A stretch of 64,000 nucleotides of DNA, from NCBI RefSeq assembly GCF_017742235.1, contig NZ_JAGHKQ010000007.1, positions 167,185 to 231,184 on the forward strand, written 5' to 3'. Positions 38,216-49,426 of this stretch are shown here, in pieces. Each line of letters starts with the position of its first letter. The first letter of the stretch is position 1. A program made the translations under genes and the position numbers. The notes beneath the pieces are model-generated. The model was not told the origin of the DNA. It worked only from the letters and a program-made list of their open reading frames with translations, and made no database searches. Source of the stretch: Bacillus sp. 165. GTDB lineage: Bacteria > Bacillota > Bacilli > Bacillales > Bacillaceae_G.

Positions 38216-38336
38216 ATGAGCACCTCCGTTGTCTTTACCAAAACTAGCTAACTCTTTCCTATAGCAATGTAATATTTTCTAAAAATTAAGTCTTTTAAAG
38301 CTAGAATCCATCTAATTACGAAACTCTCATATCAAG

Positions 38337-38352
38337 ATGATAGCGGTTTCAA
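38337..38352. promoter_or_regulatory. cre-like CcpA site at the MaoC-like promoter
   Basis: ATGATAGCGGTTTCAA fits WTGNNARCGNWWWCAW at all defined positions. It overlaps the predicted transcription start. Confidence 0.5.
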
Positions 38353-38361
38353 ATTATATCA
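38353..38361 (-). promoter_or_regulatory. Extended -10 promoter of the MaoC-like gene
   Basis: Minus-strand TGATATAAT, an extended -10 (TG-N-TATAAT); no good -35 is seen. Confidence 0.5.
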
Positions 38362-38385
38362 AAAAAATAATGTTTTATAGTTGGA

Positions 38386-38417
38386 AAAAGATTCGGAAAC
38401 ATATTCCCGAATCTTTT
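38386..38417 (-). terminator. Terminator of citZ-icd-mdh
   Basis: 11-bp stem AAAAGATTCGG/CCGAATCTTTT followed by TTTTTCC context on the minus strand. Confidence 0.8.
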
Positions 38418-38432
38418 CCTTTATGTCCAAAG

Positions 38433-39371
38433 TTATTCTAAAACCTTCATGACGTTCTTAACGGATTCAGCAGAGCGGTCTAATGCTGCTTTTTCTTCTT
38501 CCAAAAGATCCAGCTCGATGATCTTTTCAAGGCCGCTTCCGCCAAGGATTACCGGTACACCTAGGTAAAGATTACTGTAGCCGTATTCACCTTCTAAATA
38601 AGCGATGGCAGGAAGAACGCGACGTTGGTCTTTTAAAATAGCCTCTGTCATCTCTACTAGGGAAGCTGCAGGGGCATAATATGCGCTGCCATTTCCTAAT
38701 AGATTTACGATCTCACCGCCGCCTTTTCTTGTACGTTCAACGATTGCATCGAGACGCTCTTTTGGAATTAATGTTTCAAGCGGAATACCGCCCGCATAAG
38801 AGTAACGTACAAGAGGAACCATTTCGTCACCATGTCCTCCTAATACGAAACCTGTAACATCCTTCACGGATAAGTTTAATTCTTGTGCTACAAAGGTACG
38901 GAAACGAGCGGTATCTAATACGCCAGATTGTCCGATTACACGCTCTTTCGGGAAGCCAGACTCTTTAAACACTGTATATGTCATCGCATCTACTGGATTT
39001 GTTAATACGATAATTGTACAGTTTGGAGAGTATTTTACAATTTCTTGTGTAACAGTTTTCATAATTTTGGAGTTTGTTGTCACAAGATCATCGCGGCTCA
39101 TGCCCGGTTTGCGTGCGATGCCGGCAGTAATAACAACTACATCCGAATCAGCAGTGTCAGCATAATCAGAAGTACCGATAACATTTGCATCAAAGCCTTG
39201 AATCGGACTTGCTTCTAACATATCTAACGCTTTACCCTTTGTCGGATTTTCTAATTGTGGAATATCAACTAATACCACATCACTTAACTCTTTTTGAGCT
39301 AATAAGAAAGCAGTTGTTGCACCTGTAAAACCTGCACCGATTACGGAAACCTTTTTACGTTTGATCGCCAT
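38433..39371 (-). CDS. mdh: Malate dehydrogenase
   Basis: A 312-residue NAD-dependent enzyme of the lactate-dehydrogenase-like MDH class, oxidising malate to oxaloacetate. NAD site [17 protein letters not shown] at residues 10-26 and catalytic [18 protein letters not shown] near 174 are present; the substrate loop [15 protein letters not shown] has the Arg residues of MDH. GGGGAGG precedes the ATG. It is the last gene of citZ-icd-mdh, 20 bp after icd. Confidence 0.97.
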   Translation of the reverse strand: MAIKRKKVSVIGAGFTGATTAFLLAQKELSDVVLVDIPQLENPTKGKALDMLEASPIQGFDANVIGTSDYADTADSDVVVITAGIARKPGMSRDDLVTTNSKIMKTVTQEIVKYSPNCTIIVLTNPVDAMTYTVFKESGFPKERVIGQSGVLDTARFRTFVAQELNLSVKDVTGFVLGGHGDEMVPLVRYSYAGGIPLETLIPKERLDAIVERTRKGGGEIVNLLGNGSAYYAPAASLVEMTEAILKDQRRVLPAIAYLEGEYGYSNLYLGVPVILGGSGLEKIIELDLLEEEKAALDRSAESVKNVMKVLE

Positions 39372-39391
39372 ATTTTTCCTCCCCTACATTC

Positions 39392-40687
39392 TTATACGTT
39401 TTCTACTGCTGTTTTTGCATCCATGTTTTTAATTAATTCATTTGCAAACTCAGAGCATTTCACTTCTGTTGCTCCATCCATTAAACGAGCAAAGTCATAA
39501 GTTACCACTTTAGAAGCAATTGTCTTCTCCATGGAATTAGTGATTAATTTTGCCGCTTCGTTCCAGCCCATATGCTCAAGCATTAACACGCCAGACAGAA
39601 CGACAGAAGAAGGATTCACTTTATCTAAGCCTGCATATTTTGGAGCAGTACCGTGGGTTGCTTCAAAGATAGCATGTCCTGTTACATAGTTGATGTTTGC
39701 TCCTGGAGCGATTCCAATACCGCCCACTTGAGCAGCTAATGCATCGGAAATATAGTCTCCATTTAAGTTCATTGTAGCAACTACATCAAACTCGCGCGGA
39801 CGAGTTAAAATTTGCTGTAAGAAGATATCCGCAATGGAATCTTTCACAATAATTTTACCAGCAGCTTCTGCATCAGCCATAGCTTGGTTCGCAGCAGCTT
39901 TGCCTTCCTTTTCTACAATGCGATCATACTCAGCCCATGTGAATACTTTATCAGCGAATTCTTGTTCTGCTACTTCATAGCCCCAGTTTTTGAACGCGCC
40001 TTCTGTATACTTCATGATGTTTCCTTTATGAACTAATGTTACAGATTTGCGGTTTTCGTTAATTGCATATTGAATTGCGGCACGCACAAGACGTTTTGTT
40101 CCTTCTTCAGAAACAGGCTTAATACCAATTCCAGAAGTTTCAGGGAAGCGAATTTTTTTAACTCCCATTTCATTTTGTAAAAATTCTACTACCTTTTGTA
40201 CTTCTGCGCTTCCTTTTGCATATTCGATTCCAGCATAGATATCCTCTGTGTTTTCACGGAAAATAACCATATCAGTGTCTTCTGGACGCTTTACAGGAGA
40301 AGGAACTCCTTCAAAATAGCGTACTGGACGCAAGCATACGTACAAGTCAAGCTCTTGACGAAGCGCTACGTTTAAAGAACGGATACCTCCGCCTACCGGA
40401 GTTGTTAACGGCCCTTTGATTGCCAGTAAATATTCATCAATTATATTCAAAGTTTCTTGCGGAAGCCATTCCCCTGTTTGATTGAAGGCTTTTTCACCCG
40501 CTAATACTTCTTTCCAAACAATTTTCTTGTCACCGTTATATGCCTTTTCAACAGCTGCGTCTAATACGCGGGAAGCAGCTGCCCAAATGTCGGGACCAGT
40601 GCCATCTCCTTCAATAAAAGGAACGATAGGATTATTAGGCACATTCATGATGCCGTCAATTACTGTAATTTTTTGCCCTGTAGTCAA
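39392..40687 (-). CDS. icd: Isocitrate dehydrogenase (NADP)
   Basis: A 431-residue enzyme converting isocitrate to 2-oxoglutarate. Motifs are [12 protein letters not shown] near residue 27, the substrate Ser segment [19 protein letters not shown], and [14 protein letters not shown]. The best start is a TTG at 40687, 8 bases after GGGGG, giving MTTGQKITV; the ATG at 40702 is part of the ribosome binding region. A hairpin lies between citZ and icd. Confidence 0.95.
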   Translation of the reverse strand: MTTGQKITVIDGIMNVPNNPIVPFIEGDGTGPDIWAAASRVLDAAVEKAYNGDKKIVWKEVLAGEKAFNQTGEWLPQETLNIIDEYLLAIKGPLTTPVGGGIRSLNVALRQELDLYVCLRPVRYFEGVPSPVKRPEDTDMVIFRENTEDIYAGIEYAKGSAEVQKVVEFLQNEMGVKKIRFPETSGIGIKPVSEEGTKRLVRAAIQYAINENRKSVTLVHKGNIMKYTEGAFKNWGYEVAEQEFADKVFTWAEYDRIVEKEGKAAANQAMADAEAAGKIIVKDSIADIFLQQILTRPREFDVVATMNLNGDYISDALAAQVGGIGIAPGANINYVTGHAIFEATHGTAPKYAGLDKVNPSSVVLSGVLMLEHMGWNEAAKLITNSMEKTIASKVVTYDFARLMDGATEVKCSEFANELIKNMDAKTAVENV

Positions 40688-40717
40688 TGCGATTACCCCC
40701 ATATGTCAAAAATATAT

Positions 40718-40755
40718 GCATGAAGCCAAGGAAGGCAAGGTTGCCTCCCTAGCTC
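40718..40755 (-). other. Intercistronic hairpin between citZ and icd
   Basis: Minus-strand GGGAGGCA-ACCT-TGCCTTCC, about 8-10 bp with one G-U pair. No T-run follows directly, so it is more likely a stability or processing element than a terminator. Confidence 0.5.
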
Positions 40756-40826
40756 AAAACAATTAATCAATTTCAAATGTTGCAATGATTAAATCTATCC
40801 GAAAGAATCAGAATTCTCCAGACGAA

Positions 40827-41945
40827 TTAACCTCTTTGTTCTAATGGTACATATTTTTGGTGCGTTGGCCCAGTATAATCTGCACGCGGACGGATTAAAC
40901 GATTATTTTCATATTGTTCTAGAATATGAGCCAACCAGCCAGATGTACGGCTTACAGCAAAGATAGGTGTAAATAAATCGTGCTCGATTCCTAAACAATG
41001 ATATACGCTTGCAGAATAAAAGTCTACGTTTGGCGGTAAATTTTTAGAAGATGTTACAATCTCTTCAATTTTTACAGACATATCATACCATTTTCTTTCA
41101 CCGTTCATAATACATAGTTGTTCGGACATTTGTTTCAAATGCTTCGCACGCGGATCGCCGTTTTGATATACGCGGTGACCAAAGCCCATGATTTTCACTT
41201 TATTGTTAAGCGCATTCAAAATATAAGGCTCTACATTTTCAACCTCACCAATCTCTAATAACATCTTCATTACATTTTCATTTGCTCCGCCATGAAGCGG
41301 GCCTTTTAATGCTCCAATGGCAGCTGTAATGCCAGAGTATACATCAGACAATGTTGCTACACAAACGCGTGCAGTGAATGTAGACGCATTCAATTCATGG
41401 TCTGCATGCAATACTAATGCTTTATCAAAAGCTTCAATCTCCACTTCATTTGGAATACGCTCATTCAGCATGTACAAGAAATTAGCTGCGAAGCCTAAAT
41501 CAGCATGAGGTGCTACTGGCTCTAACCCTTTTCGGATTCTTGCAAATGCCGCTACTAAAGTAGAAATTTGCGCCTGTAATTTAACCGCTTTCAAATAATT
41601 AGATTGCTTGTCCATTGCTTCAGCATTTTCGTCATATAATGCTAGCATGGAAATAGCTGTACGTAACACTGTCATCGGATGTACATTATCTAATTTTGTT
41701 GTTTTTAAATAATGGAGAATTTCTGTAGGAACGCTGGTATTCTCAGACAATTGTTGCTTTAATTCTTGTAGCTCAGCTTTATTTGGAAGCTTTCTATGCC
41801 ATAATAAATAAACAATCTCTTCAAAACTAGCATACTCTGCTAAATCATCAATATTGTATCCTACATATGTTAATGTATCATCAATAATAGAGCTGATTGA
41901 TGATGTTGTAGCAACTATCCCTTCAAGACCTCTAATAACCGTCAT
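40827..41945 (-). CDS. citZ: Citrate synthase
   Basis: A 372-residue enzyme condensing acetyl-CoA and oxaloacetate. Catalytic His residues lie in LHADHELNAS and GFGHRVYQNGDPRAKHL, and the Asp in the C-terminal VDFYSASVYHCLGI region. The ATG at 41945 follows AAAGGAGAG. A GTG reading to 41987 adds an odd Trp-rich N-terminus and lacks spacing. First gene of citZ-icd-mdh, with a 150-base leader. Confidence 0.95.
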   Translation of the reverse strand: MTVIRGLEGIVATTSSISSIIDDTLTYVGYNIDDLAEYASFEEIVYLLWHRKLPNKAELQELKQQLSENTSVPTEILHYLKTTKLDNVHPMTVLRTAISMLALYDENAEAMDKQSNYLKAVKLQAQISTLVAAFARIRKGLEPVAPHADLGFAANFLYMLNERIPNEVEIEAFDKALVLHADHELNASTFTARVCVATLSDVYSGITAAIGALKGPLHGGANENVMKMLLEIGEVENVEPYILNALNNKVKIMGFGHRVYQNGDPRAKHLKQMSEQLCIMNGERKWYDMSVKIEEIVTSSKNLPPNVDFYSASVYHCLGIEHDLFTPIFAVSRTSGWLAHILEQYENNRLIRPRADYTGPTHQKYVPLEQRG

Positions 41946-42100
41946 AATGATCTCTCCTTTTCTCCAATGTCCCCATCCTACGCTCACCCTTCTTAATATT
42001 ATATCTGGGCTAGAGCATCATCTTGTGCAATTGTTACTCTTCTCGCATATTCTACCTTATTAACTATTGAAAAATGTAGAAGGGGCATATCCCTATAATC

Positions 42101-42129
42101 ATTATAAACAATTATCTGACTTTTGTGAA
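42101..42129 (-). promoter_or_regulatory. SigA promoter of citZ-icd-mdh
   Basis: Minus-strand TTCACA (42124-42129), 17-bp spacer, TATAAT (42101-42106). AT-rich dyads overlap the -10, but I found no exact CcpC box. Confidence 0.65.
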
Positions 42130-42169
42130 TGAAAAGAATTCAATAAATTTATATTAAAATAAAATATTT

Positions 42170-42628
42170 CTATTTCCATAGGCTCACAAGATTCATAAAT
42201 ACGTACGCAATCCCTGCTCCGATTAACGGTCCGACAGCAACTCCTCGGAATAAAGCGACAGCTAAAATGGTACCAAATACAAGAGCAGTTGTAATATGCG
42301 GATCCTTTGCAAGAAGCTGAACTCCCCCTTTAGCCAATAACGCGACCAGGATCCCTGAAATAAGGGCGATCCAAGCGTAATATGATTTTACCGCTTCTGT
42401 AAGCTGCTTAAAACCAATCTCTCCCGTTGCAATTGGCACTAATACAGCAATTGTGATAACTGTTACTCCTAAATTGATTCCCTTTTCCTGTAAATAAGGA
42501 AATACCTTGTCCCCGAGCATAGTCCATTTAATTGCCAACAAAATCATAACTGCTACGGTTAACGACTGGTTTTTAGCAAAGTATCCGATTGCCAATAAAA
42601 CTAATAAAAAGATTGTGGATTGGCTCAT
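42170..42628 (-). CDS. ytwI: DUF441 family membrane protein (YtwI)
   Basis: A 152-residue protein with four to five hydrophobic segments and few charges, starting MSQSTIFLLVLLAIGYFAKN. The family (UPF0756/DUF441) is conserved in Bacillaceae and has no known function. The ATG at 42628 has AAAGG 9 bases upstream; an ATG three codons earlier abuts that site. Divergent from ytvI. Confidence 0.88.
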   Translation of the reverse strand: MSQSTIFLLVLLAIGYFAKNQSLTVAVMILLAIKWTMLGDKVFPYLQEKGINLGVTVITIAVLVPIATGEIGFKQLTEAVKSYYAWIALISGILVALLAKGGVQLLAKDPHITTALVFGTILAVALFRGVAVGPLIGAGIAYVFMNLVSLWK

Positions 42629-42788
42629 GATGTTCATCCTTTCAATATTTTATATAAAGTTGCACACACTGCTTTTCTTTATTTTCAGAACATTGTAAAA
42701 TTAAGCCATATATACTAGAGTATACACATTCGTGCCAGCATTACATCGTAAATTCGTATGAACTATATACAAGCAGGGGAGGATATAT

Positions 42789-43904
42789 TTGAATAAAAAT
42801 TATGTCTTCGGAACCATTCGATTTGCTGTTGTACTCGTTATTGCCGTTACAGGATTTTACTTAGCATGGTATGTATCCGGTTTGATCTATCCCTTTATTA
42901 TCGCCTTTCTTTTGGCTTATATTATGAATCCAATCGTAAATTTTTTAGAAAGAAAGGTTCGGTTTCCACGCGCTTTAGCAGCTTTTTTTTCACTCATTCT
43001 TATGTTTGGAATATTAGCAGGATTAGTGACTCTCTTAGTTACAGAGATTATTGCAGCCTCTTCTTATTTATTAGAAGTACTGCCGGATAACTTTGCCAAA
43101 CTGATTACTTATTTACAGGAATTTACTGTCAATACTATTATGCCGCTTTATAATGATTTGTTGGCAAAGTTTAATCGTCTCGAAGATTCACAACAGCAAA
43201 CCATCATGGATAATATACGAAATTTCGGTACAGATTTAACTGAAAAAGGACAGGAAATATTAACAGATATTCTACGAGGGCTCAAAACATTTCTTGGCGC
43301 TTTACCTAATACAGCAACCGTATTAATTTTCGTTCTGCTCGCTACCTTTTTTATCAGTAACGACTGGTATCGAATAGGCAGATGGCTTAAACGCTTTATG
43401 CCAAATCGAGTGCAAGGCTATAGTCATTACATCACAGAAGACTTAAAGAAGGCTCTGTTCGGGTTTGTAAAAGCTCAATTCACTTTAATTTCTATGACCA
43501 CTGTTATAGTGCTAGTGGGATTACTTATATTACATGTTCCCTATGCTATCACAATCGCTCTTATTACCGGTCTGGTTGATTTACTCCCTTACCTGGGGAC
43601 AGGCGCTGTGTTTGTACCATGGATCATTTATTGCTACTTTACCGGGAATACAACGCTTGCTATCGGCTTACTTATTCTGTATATTGTAGTGATTGTCCAA
43701 CGTCAACTGATGGAACCAAAAGTTTTATCTTCTAATATTGGATTAGACCCGCTTCCGACTTTAATTGCTCTCTTTGTCGGATTTAAACTGTTTGGATTTT
43801 TCGGGTTAATTATCGGTCCTGTTAGCCTTGTTATTTTAAAAACATTATATAACGCAAATATTTTTAGTGATTTATGGAGATTTATTAAAGGGAAAAGCGT
43901 ATAA
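42789..43904 (+). CDS. ytvI: AI-2E family transporter-like membrane protein YtvI
   Basis: A 371-residue membrane protein of the AI-2E exporter/PerM superfamily: two N-terminal helices, a soluble middle region (about 70-150), and a run of C-terminal helices with PYAITIALITGLVDLLPYLG near 255, the family signature. Start is a TTG at 42789 behind GGGGAGG. Related to the sporulation integral membrane protein YtvI; the substrate is unknown. It converges on fxsA at a shared terminator. Confidence 0.9.
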   Translation: MNKNYVFGTIRFAVVLVIAVTGFYLAWYVSGLIYPFIIAFLLAYIMNPIVNFLERKVRFPRALAAFFSLILMFGILAGLVTLLVTEIIAASSYLLEVLPDNFAKLITYLQEFTVNTIMPLYNDLLAKFNRLEDSQQQTIMDNIRNFGTDLTEKGQEILTDILRGLKTFLGALPNTATVLIFVLLATFFISNDWYRIGRWLKRFMPNRVQGYSHYITEDLKKALFGFVKAQFTLISMTTVIVLVGLLILHVPYAITIALITGLVDLLPYLGTGAVFVPWIIYCYFTGNTTLAIGLLILYIVVIVQRQLMEPKVLSSNIGLDPLPTLIALFVGFKLFGFFGLIIGPVSLVILKTLYNANIFSDLWRFIKGKSV

Positions 43905-43913
43905 ACTTGCATA

Positions 43914-43943
43914 AAAAAACGCTCGCAATAGTCGAGCGTTTTT
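43914..43943. terminator. Bidirectional terminator, ytvI and fxsA
   Basis: Stem AAAACGCTCG/CGAGCGTTTT, 7-base loop, T-runs on both strands. Confidence 0.87.
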
Positions 43944-43950
43944 CATTTAT

Positions 43951-44343
43951 TCATCTCCAAATAATTTTCGTGGATCCGTCACGAATTTTCTTTTCCATCC
44001 ATTTTCCGATTAACACTTTAAATGGCTTGCGTGTAACTGGAATCAACAACAAAAATCCTAAAATGTCAGTCGCATATCCTGGAGTCAGCAATAGCGTTGC
44101 TCCTATTAAGATACATACGCCATCCAGTAGCGAATCTGTAGGAAATTGCCCCCGGCTCATACGGTAACGTATTTCTCGAACCACTTCTACCCCTTGCTGT
44201 TTCGCTAAATATGCACCGATAATCCCTGTTCCCAAAATAATGAGAAACGTTGCCCAAATTCCAATAAGATGACTGGAAGTAACCAGCAATGTCACTTCTA
44301 TAGCAGGTATTAAAATAAAGAAAAATACAAGAATTTTATACAT
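43951..44343 (-). CDS. FxsA family membrane protein (YtzA)
   Basis: A 130-residue protein with three to four hydrophobic segments starting MYKILVFFFILIPAIEVTLL and the FxsA core GTGIIGAYLAKQQG near residue 38 and LLLTPGYATDILGFLLL near 85. E. coli FxsA relieves phage T7 exclusion when overproduced; its role in Bacillus is unknown. The ATG at 44343 follows GGAGGG. It lies downstream of pyk, separated by the pyk terminator. Confidence 0.9.
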   Translation of the reverse strand: MYKILVFFFILIPAIEVTLLVTSSHLIGIWATFLIILGTGIIGAYLAKQQGVEVVREIRYRMSRGQFPTDSLLDGVCILIGATLLLTPGYATDILGFLLLIPVTRKPFKVLIGKWMEKKIRDGSTKIIWR

Positions 44344-44411
44344 AGTATCCCTCCATATAAATAAGACGAACGAAACCTGTGCCAAGTTTTACATATCCTT
44401 GTGTTTACATA

Positions 44412-44439
44412 AAAAAAGAGAAGGATATCTCCTTCTCTT
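44412..44439 (-). terminator. Terminator after pyk
   Basis: Stem AGAGAAGGA/TCCTTCTCT, 4-base loop, TTTTTTT on the minus strand. Confidence 0.88.
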
Positions 44440-44448
44440 ATTATATGC

Positions 44449-46206
44449 TTACAGTACTACTGCATGTCCATTATAAATAATTCCGCGAGCCGCATCTACA
44501 GTGATATCTTGTCCATCTTTCAATAGAACCGTTGCATTGTTTACACCCACGATTACCGGAATGCCAAGTGTTACACCAACTATAGCTGCATGACTTGTCA
44601 ATCCACCTTCTTCAATGACAAGAGCACCTGCTTTTTCTACAGCCGGCATCATATCTTTTTCCGTTGTGTTTGCGACAAGGATGTCACCTTTGTTCATTTT
44701 TGCCATTGCTTCCTCTGCTGTTTTTGCGACAACGACTTTTCCTGTTGCTGTTCTACGGCCAATCCCTTGACCTTTCACAAGCGGCTCACCAACAACATGC
44801 ACTTTCATCATATTTGTTGTACCTGTTTCTCCTACTGGAACGCCTGCAGTAATCACAACAGTGTCTCCAAAGCCAATCAAACCGGTATCCATGCTTGTAT
44901 TTATAGCAGTCTCAATTATTTCATCTGTAGAGCTTGCCTTTTCACTAGCCAAGAGAGCATGTACTCCCCAAACAAGAGCAAGCTTACGGCATACTCTCTC
45001 ATCAAATGTAACAGCAATAACCTGAGATTTTGGACGGTATTTTGAAATCATCTTTGCTGTATAGCCACTTTCTGTTGGCGTTAAGATAGCTGCTACATCT
45101 AATGCGATAGCCGTATGTGCAACTGATTGACTAATAGCATCTGTAATAGTTGATTTTGCTTCCTTCATTCGCTTTCTGAACAAATCTTGGTATTGTAGAG
45201 AGCGCTCTACACGAGAAGCGATAGTTGACATCATCTTTACCGATTCTACTGGATAAGACCCAGCTGCCGTTTCACCGGACAGCATAATAGCATCCGTACC
45301 ATCAAAAATAGCATTCGCCACGTCACTTGCTTCTGCGCGTGTTGGACGAGGATTACGCTGCATAGAATCTAACATTTGCGTAGCTGTAATCACCGGCTTG
45401 CCTAATAGGTTGCATTTTTTAATTAAGCGCTTTTGTACAAGCGGCACTTCTTCGGGGGGAATTTCCACACCCATATCTCCGCGTGCAACCATCAAACCAT
45501 CCGATACTTCCAAAATAGAATCGATGTTATCGATTCCTTCTTGATTTTCAATCTTAGGAATGATTTGAATGTGAGATGCTTTATACTCTTCCAGCAGCTC
45601 TCGAATTTCTAAAACATCTGACGCCTTACGCACAAAAGAAGCTGCAATGAAGTCTACTCCCTGCTCGATACCAAATATAATATCCTTCACGTCTTTTTCT
45701 GTAATCCCCGGAAGCTTAATGCTGACGTTTGGTACATTTACACCTTTTTTATTTTTTACTATTCCGCTGTTCAGTACTTTTGTACGAATTTCATTATTTC
45801 CCTTTTCTAGTACTTCCAGTTCAATTAAACCATCATCAATTAAAATACGAGATCCGGGCTCGACATCATCATAAAGACCAGAATAAGTTACAGAAAACTT
45901 CTCTGCTGTCCCAAGTACTTCGTTCATAGAAATAGTGACTTCTGCACCCATTTTCAATTCTGCTTGCCCGTTCTCAAAGTCGTTCGTACGAATTTCTGGT
46001 CCTTTTGTATCAAGTAAAACCGCTACTGTTTTACCTGTTTGTTTCGCAGCCTCACGAATGCTTTGAATTCTTGCCGCATGCTCCTCATGATTTCCGTGTG
46101 AGAAGTTCAAGCGAGCTACGTTCATTCCTGTTTCAATTAACTGAGTTAACTTTTCAATACTTTCACTTGCAGGTCCAATTGTACATACAATTTTTGTCTT
46201 GCGCAT
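44449..46206 (-). CDS. pyk: Pyruvate kinase
   Basis: A 585-residue enzyme making pyruvate and ATP from phosphoenolpyruvate. Motifs: [45 protein letters not shown]. The extra C-terminal PEP-utiliser domain ([20 protein letters not shown] near 540) is the Bacillaceae form. The ATG at 46206 follows GGAGG. It lies 61 bp after pfkA; a cre-like site is between them. Confidence 0.97.
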   Translation of the reverse strand: MRKTKIVCTIGPASESIEKLTQLIETGMNVARLNFSHGNHEEHAARIQSIREAAKQTGKTVAVLLDTKGPEIRTNDFENGQAELKMGAEVTISMNEVLGTAEKFSVTYSGLYDDVEPGSRILIDDGLIELEVLEKGNNEIRTKVLNSGIVKNKKGVNVPNVSIKLPGITEKDVKDIIFGIEQGVDFIAASFVRKASDVLEIRELLEEYKASHIQIIPKIENQEGIDNIDSILEVSDGLMVARGDMGVEIPPEEVPLVQKRLIKKCNLLGKPVITATQMLDSMQRNPRPTRAEASDVANAIFDGTDAIMLSGETAAGSYPVESVKMMSTIASRVERSLQYQDLFRKRMKEAKSTITDAISQSVAHTAIALDVAAILTPTESGYTAKMISKYRPKSQVIAVTFDERVCRKLALVWGVHALLASEKASSTDEIIETAINTSMDTGLIGFGDTVVITAGVPVGETGTTNMMKVHVVGEPLVKGQGIGRRTATGKVVVAKTAEEAMAKMNKGDILVANTTEKDMMPAVEKAGALVIEEGGLTSHAAIVGVTLGIPVIVGVNNATVLLKDGQDITVDAARGIIYNGHAVVL

Positions 46207-46225
46207 TTTTTTACCTCCACTTTTA

Positions 46226-46239
46226 TGGAAACGTTCCCA
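46226..46239. promoter_or_regulatory. cre-like CcpA site between pfkA and pyk
   Basis: TGGAAACGTTCCCA (plus strand) fits TGNAANCGNWNNCW at all positions. It lies 20 bp before the pyk start codon. Confidence 0.4.
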
Positions 46240-46267
46240 AACAAGGGACAATATCCTGAATAAATTA

Positions 46268-47233
<966 letters not shown>

Positions 47234-47319
47234 TCACCTCAATAATTTATTTGCTTGATATAAAAATACCATGAAGCTGTATGGAACACAATGTGCAGGC
47301 TGGGTCAATTAAAAAGGGA

Positions 47320-47350
47320 AAAAACGTGCACTCCTACAACAGAATGCACG
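47320..47350 (-). terminator. Terminator after accA
   Basis: Stem CGTGCATTC/GAGTGCACG with one wobble, then TTTTTT on the minus strand. Confidence 0.8.
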
Positions 47351-47356
47351 CTTTTA

Positions 47357-48331
47357 TTATTGTACCCAAACCGATTCATTTAAAAACGAAATTTGACCCA
47401 TTTGCATATATTTATTGTATCGCTGTTCCATAAGTTGTTCTTGTGTCATGTTTTCTAATTGCTGGAGCGAATTGGAAAGTGCTTTATCGATAAATTCCGC
47501 TTGTGCCTTCAAGTCGCGGTGAGCTCCTCCCTGCGGTTCCGGAATAATTTCATCAATTATGCCTAAACGCTTTAAGTCTCCAGCTGTAATGCCCATTGCT
47601 TCCGCAGCTGTTTTTGCCAAGCTTGCATCTTTCCAAAGGATAGAGGCCGCTCCTTCAGGAGAGATAACAGAATACGTGGAGTTTTCCAGCATATGGATGT
47701 AATTTCCAACCCCTATTCCTAATGCGCCTCCGCTTCCCCCTTCTCCTATAACCACACAAATAACTGGAACAGTCAAACCTGCCATTTCAAATAAATTGCG
47801 AGCAATTGCCTCGCTTTGTCCCCGCTCTTCAGCTGCTTTCCCTGGATATGCACCCTTTGTATCAATGAAACAAATAATCGGACGGTCAAATTTTTCCGCC
47901 TGCTTCATTAAGCGGAGTGCTTTTCTGTATCCTTCTGGATGCGGCATAGCAAAATTACGACGAATATTTTCCTTTGTATCTTTTCCTCTTTGATGCCCGA
48001 TGACTGTAACCGGTTTGCCTTTATATTTAGCAATTCCTCCAACAATAGCTTGATCGTCTCCGAAAGCGCGATCCCCGTGACATTCAAAAAAGTCAGTAAA
48101 GAGCTGTTCAATATAATCGAGAGTTGTCGGTCGTTCTGGATGGCGAGCGATTTGAACACGGTCCCATACTTTCATATTGCCGTATACCTCTTTCTCCAGA
48201 TTCTCCAATTTGCGTTCTAAAATCTGGATTTCATTGCTGAAATCTACATTACTGCTCTTTGTATATTCTTTTAGCTCTGCTATTTTTTTTCGCAACTCTA
48301 AAATCGGCTTTTCAAATTCCAGTTCAGCCAT
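47357..48331 (-). CDS. accA: Acetyl-CoA carboxylase carboxyltransferase alpha
   Basis: A 324-residue subunit of the carboxyltransferase that makes malonyl-CoA. Biotin/CoA-site features are [27 protein letters not shown] (abridged here as [16 protein letters not shown]), [18 protein letters not shown], and [14 protein letters not shown]. The ATG at 48331 overlaps the accD 3' end by 8 bp and has GGAGGG 7 bases upstream, so the subunits are translated together. Confidence 0.97.
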   Translation of the reverse strand: MAELEFEKPILELRKKIAELKEYTKSSNVDFSNEIQILERKLENLEKEVYGNMKVWDRVQIARHPERPTTLDYIEQLFTDFFECHGDRAFGDDQAIVGGIAKYKGKPVTVIGHQRGKDTKENIRRNFAMPHPEGYRKALRLMKQAEKFDRPIICFIDTKGAYPGKAAEERGQSEAIARNLFEMAGLTVPVICVVIGEGGSGGALGIGVGNYIHMLENSTYSVISPEGAASILWKDASLAKTAAEAMGITAGDLKRLGIIDEIIPEPQGGAHRDLKAQAEFIDKALSNSLQQLENMTQEQLMEQRYNKYMQMGQISFLNESVWVQ

Positions 48332-49187
48332 GTGTTATCCCTCCTTGATGTATTTCAAGAATGGTGCCCAGCTTCTCTTTCATATCCAATCGGTTAATAA
48401 CTGCATCTAATTGTCCATGCTCCAAAAGAAATTCTGCCGTTTGAAAGTCCTCTGGCAATTCTTCACGAACAGTTTGTTCAATTACACGTCGTCCAGCAAA
48501 TCCGATTAAAGCACCCGGCTCAGCTAAATTATAATCTCCAAGAGAAGCAAAACTTGCAGATACACCACCAGTTGTCGGATGAGTCATAATAGAAATGATT
48601 AATCCGCCTTCATTGCTGAATCTTTTCAAAGCTACGCTGGTCTTAGCCATTTGCATCAGACTTAGCACACCCTCTTGCATCCTTGCTCCTCCTGAAGCTG
48701 TAAAAATAAGAAACGGTACTTTCATTTCTCTTGCTTTTTCAACCGCACGAGCTATCTTTTCTCCTACAACAGAGCCCATACTACCCATACGGAAACGAGA
48801 ATCCATTACTGCAACAACAGTCAGCATATCATTAATTGTTCCTTCTCCAGTCACAATTGCCTCGTTTATATTCGTTTTTTTGCGGTCGCTTTCCAGCTTC
48901 TCTTCATAATCTGGGAAGTTAAGAGGGTTTAAAGAAATCATTTCCTTGTCATATTCTACAAAAGTATTTTCATCTAATAAACTTTCAATTCTTTCGTATG
49001 CATTCATAGGGTGGTGATATCCGCAGTTCATACATACTTTCAAGTTTTTTAACAGCTCTTTCGAATATATAATTTTCTTACAGCCCGGGCATTTTGTCAT
49101 AACACCAGTCGGTACGTCTTTTCTAACTTGTTCTGAAGGAATAGCTGCATACTTCTTTTTCTTAACAAACAAATCTCTTATTATCAC
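48324..49187 (-). CDS. accD: Acetyl-CoA carboxylase carboxyltransferase beta
   Basis: A 287-residue partner of AccA. N-terminal zinc ribbon with Cys33, 36, 52 and 55 (KCPGCKK...KVCMNCGYH), then the crotonase-like core with [19 protein letters not shown] and [17 protein letters not shown]. The best start is a GTG at 49187, 5 bases after GGAGGGG; the reading to 49244 includes this site. No FapR-type site was recognised in the 49188-49426 gap. Confidence 0.95.
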   Translation of the reverse strand: MIIRDLFVKKKKYAAIPSEQVRKDVPTGVMTKCPGCKKIIYSKELLKNLKVCMNCGYHHPMNAYERIESLLDENTFVEYDKEMISLNPLNFPDYEEKLESDRKKTNINEAIVTGEGTINDMLTVVAVMDSRFRMGSMGSVVGEKIARAVEKAREMKVPFLIFTASGGARMQEGVLSLMQMAKTSVALKRFSNEGGLIISIMTHPTTGGVSASFASLGDYNLAEPGALIGFAGRRVIEQTVREELPEDFQTAEFLLEHGQLDAVINRLDMKEKLGTILEIHQGGITHG

Positions 49188-49426
49188 GTTGACCCCTCCT
49201 TTAGATGATAAATTATCAGGATGCTTCTTTTTTCCTTTTCTCAACAGAAACTAATAGAAGCAGTTACGATCTTTTTATATTAATCAAAGGGCAAATTGAC
49301 CTGCTTGTCTGCAAGCCAACCGTCTATCTACTACTTTAAGCATTTCCAAGAAAAATGTGTGTCGCAATCTGTCACGTTTTTCTAAAGAAATATAATTATA
49401 ACTTTTTTATAAAACAGGGCAGTCTT

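Noticed and set aside
42085..42115. CcpC site (ATAA-N7-TTAT) at citZ
   Set aside because: ATAA and TTAT elements occur, but with spacings of 3, 4 or 13, not 7.
49300..49315. GCTTG-TCTG-CAAGC dyad upstream of accD as a second GntR site
   Set aside because: Only 7 of 11 positions agree with the malic-enzyme operator and the ACNA half is lost.
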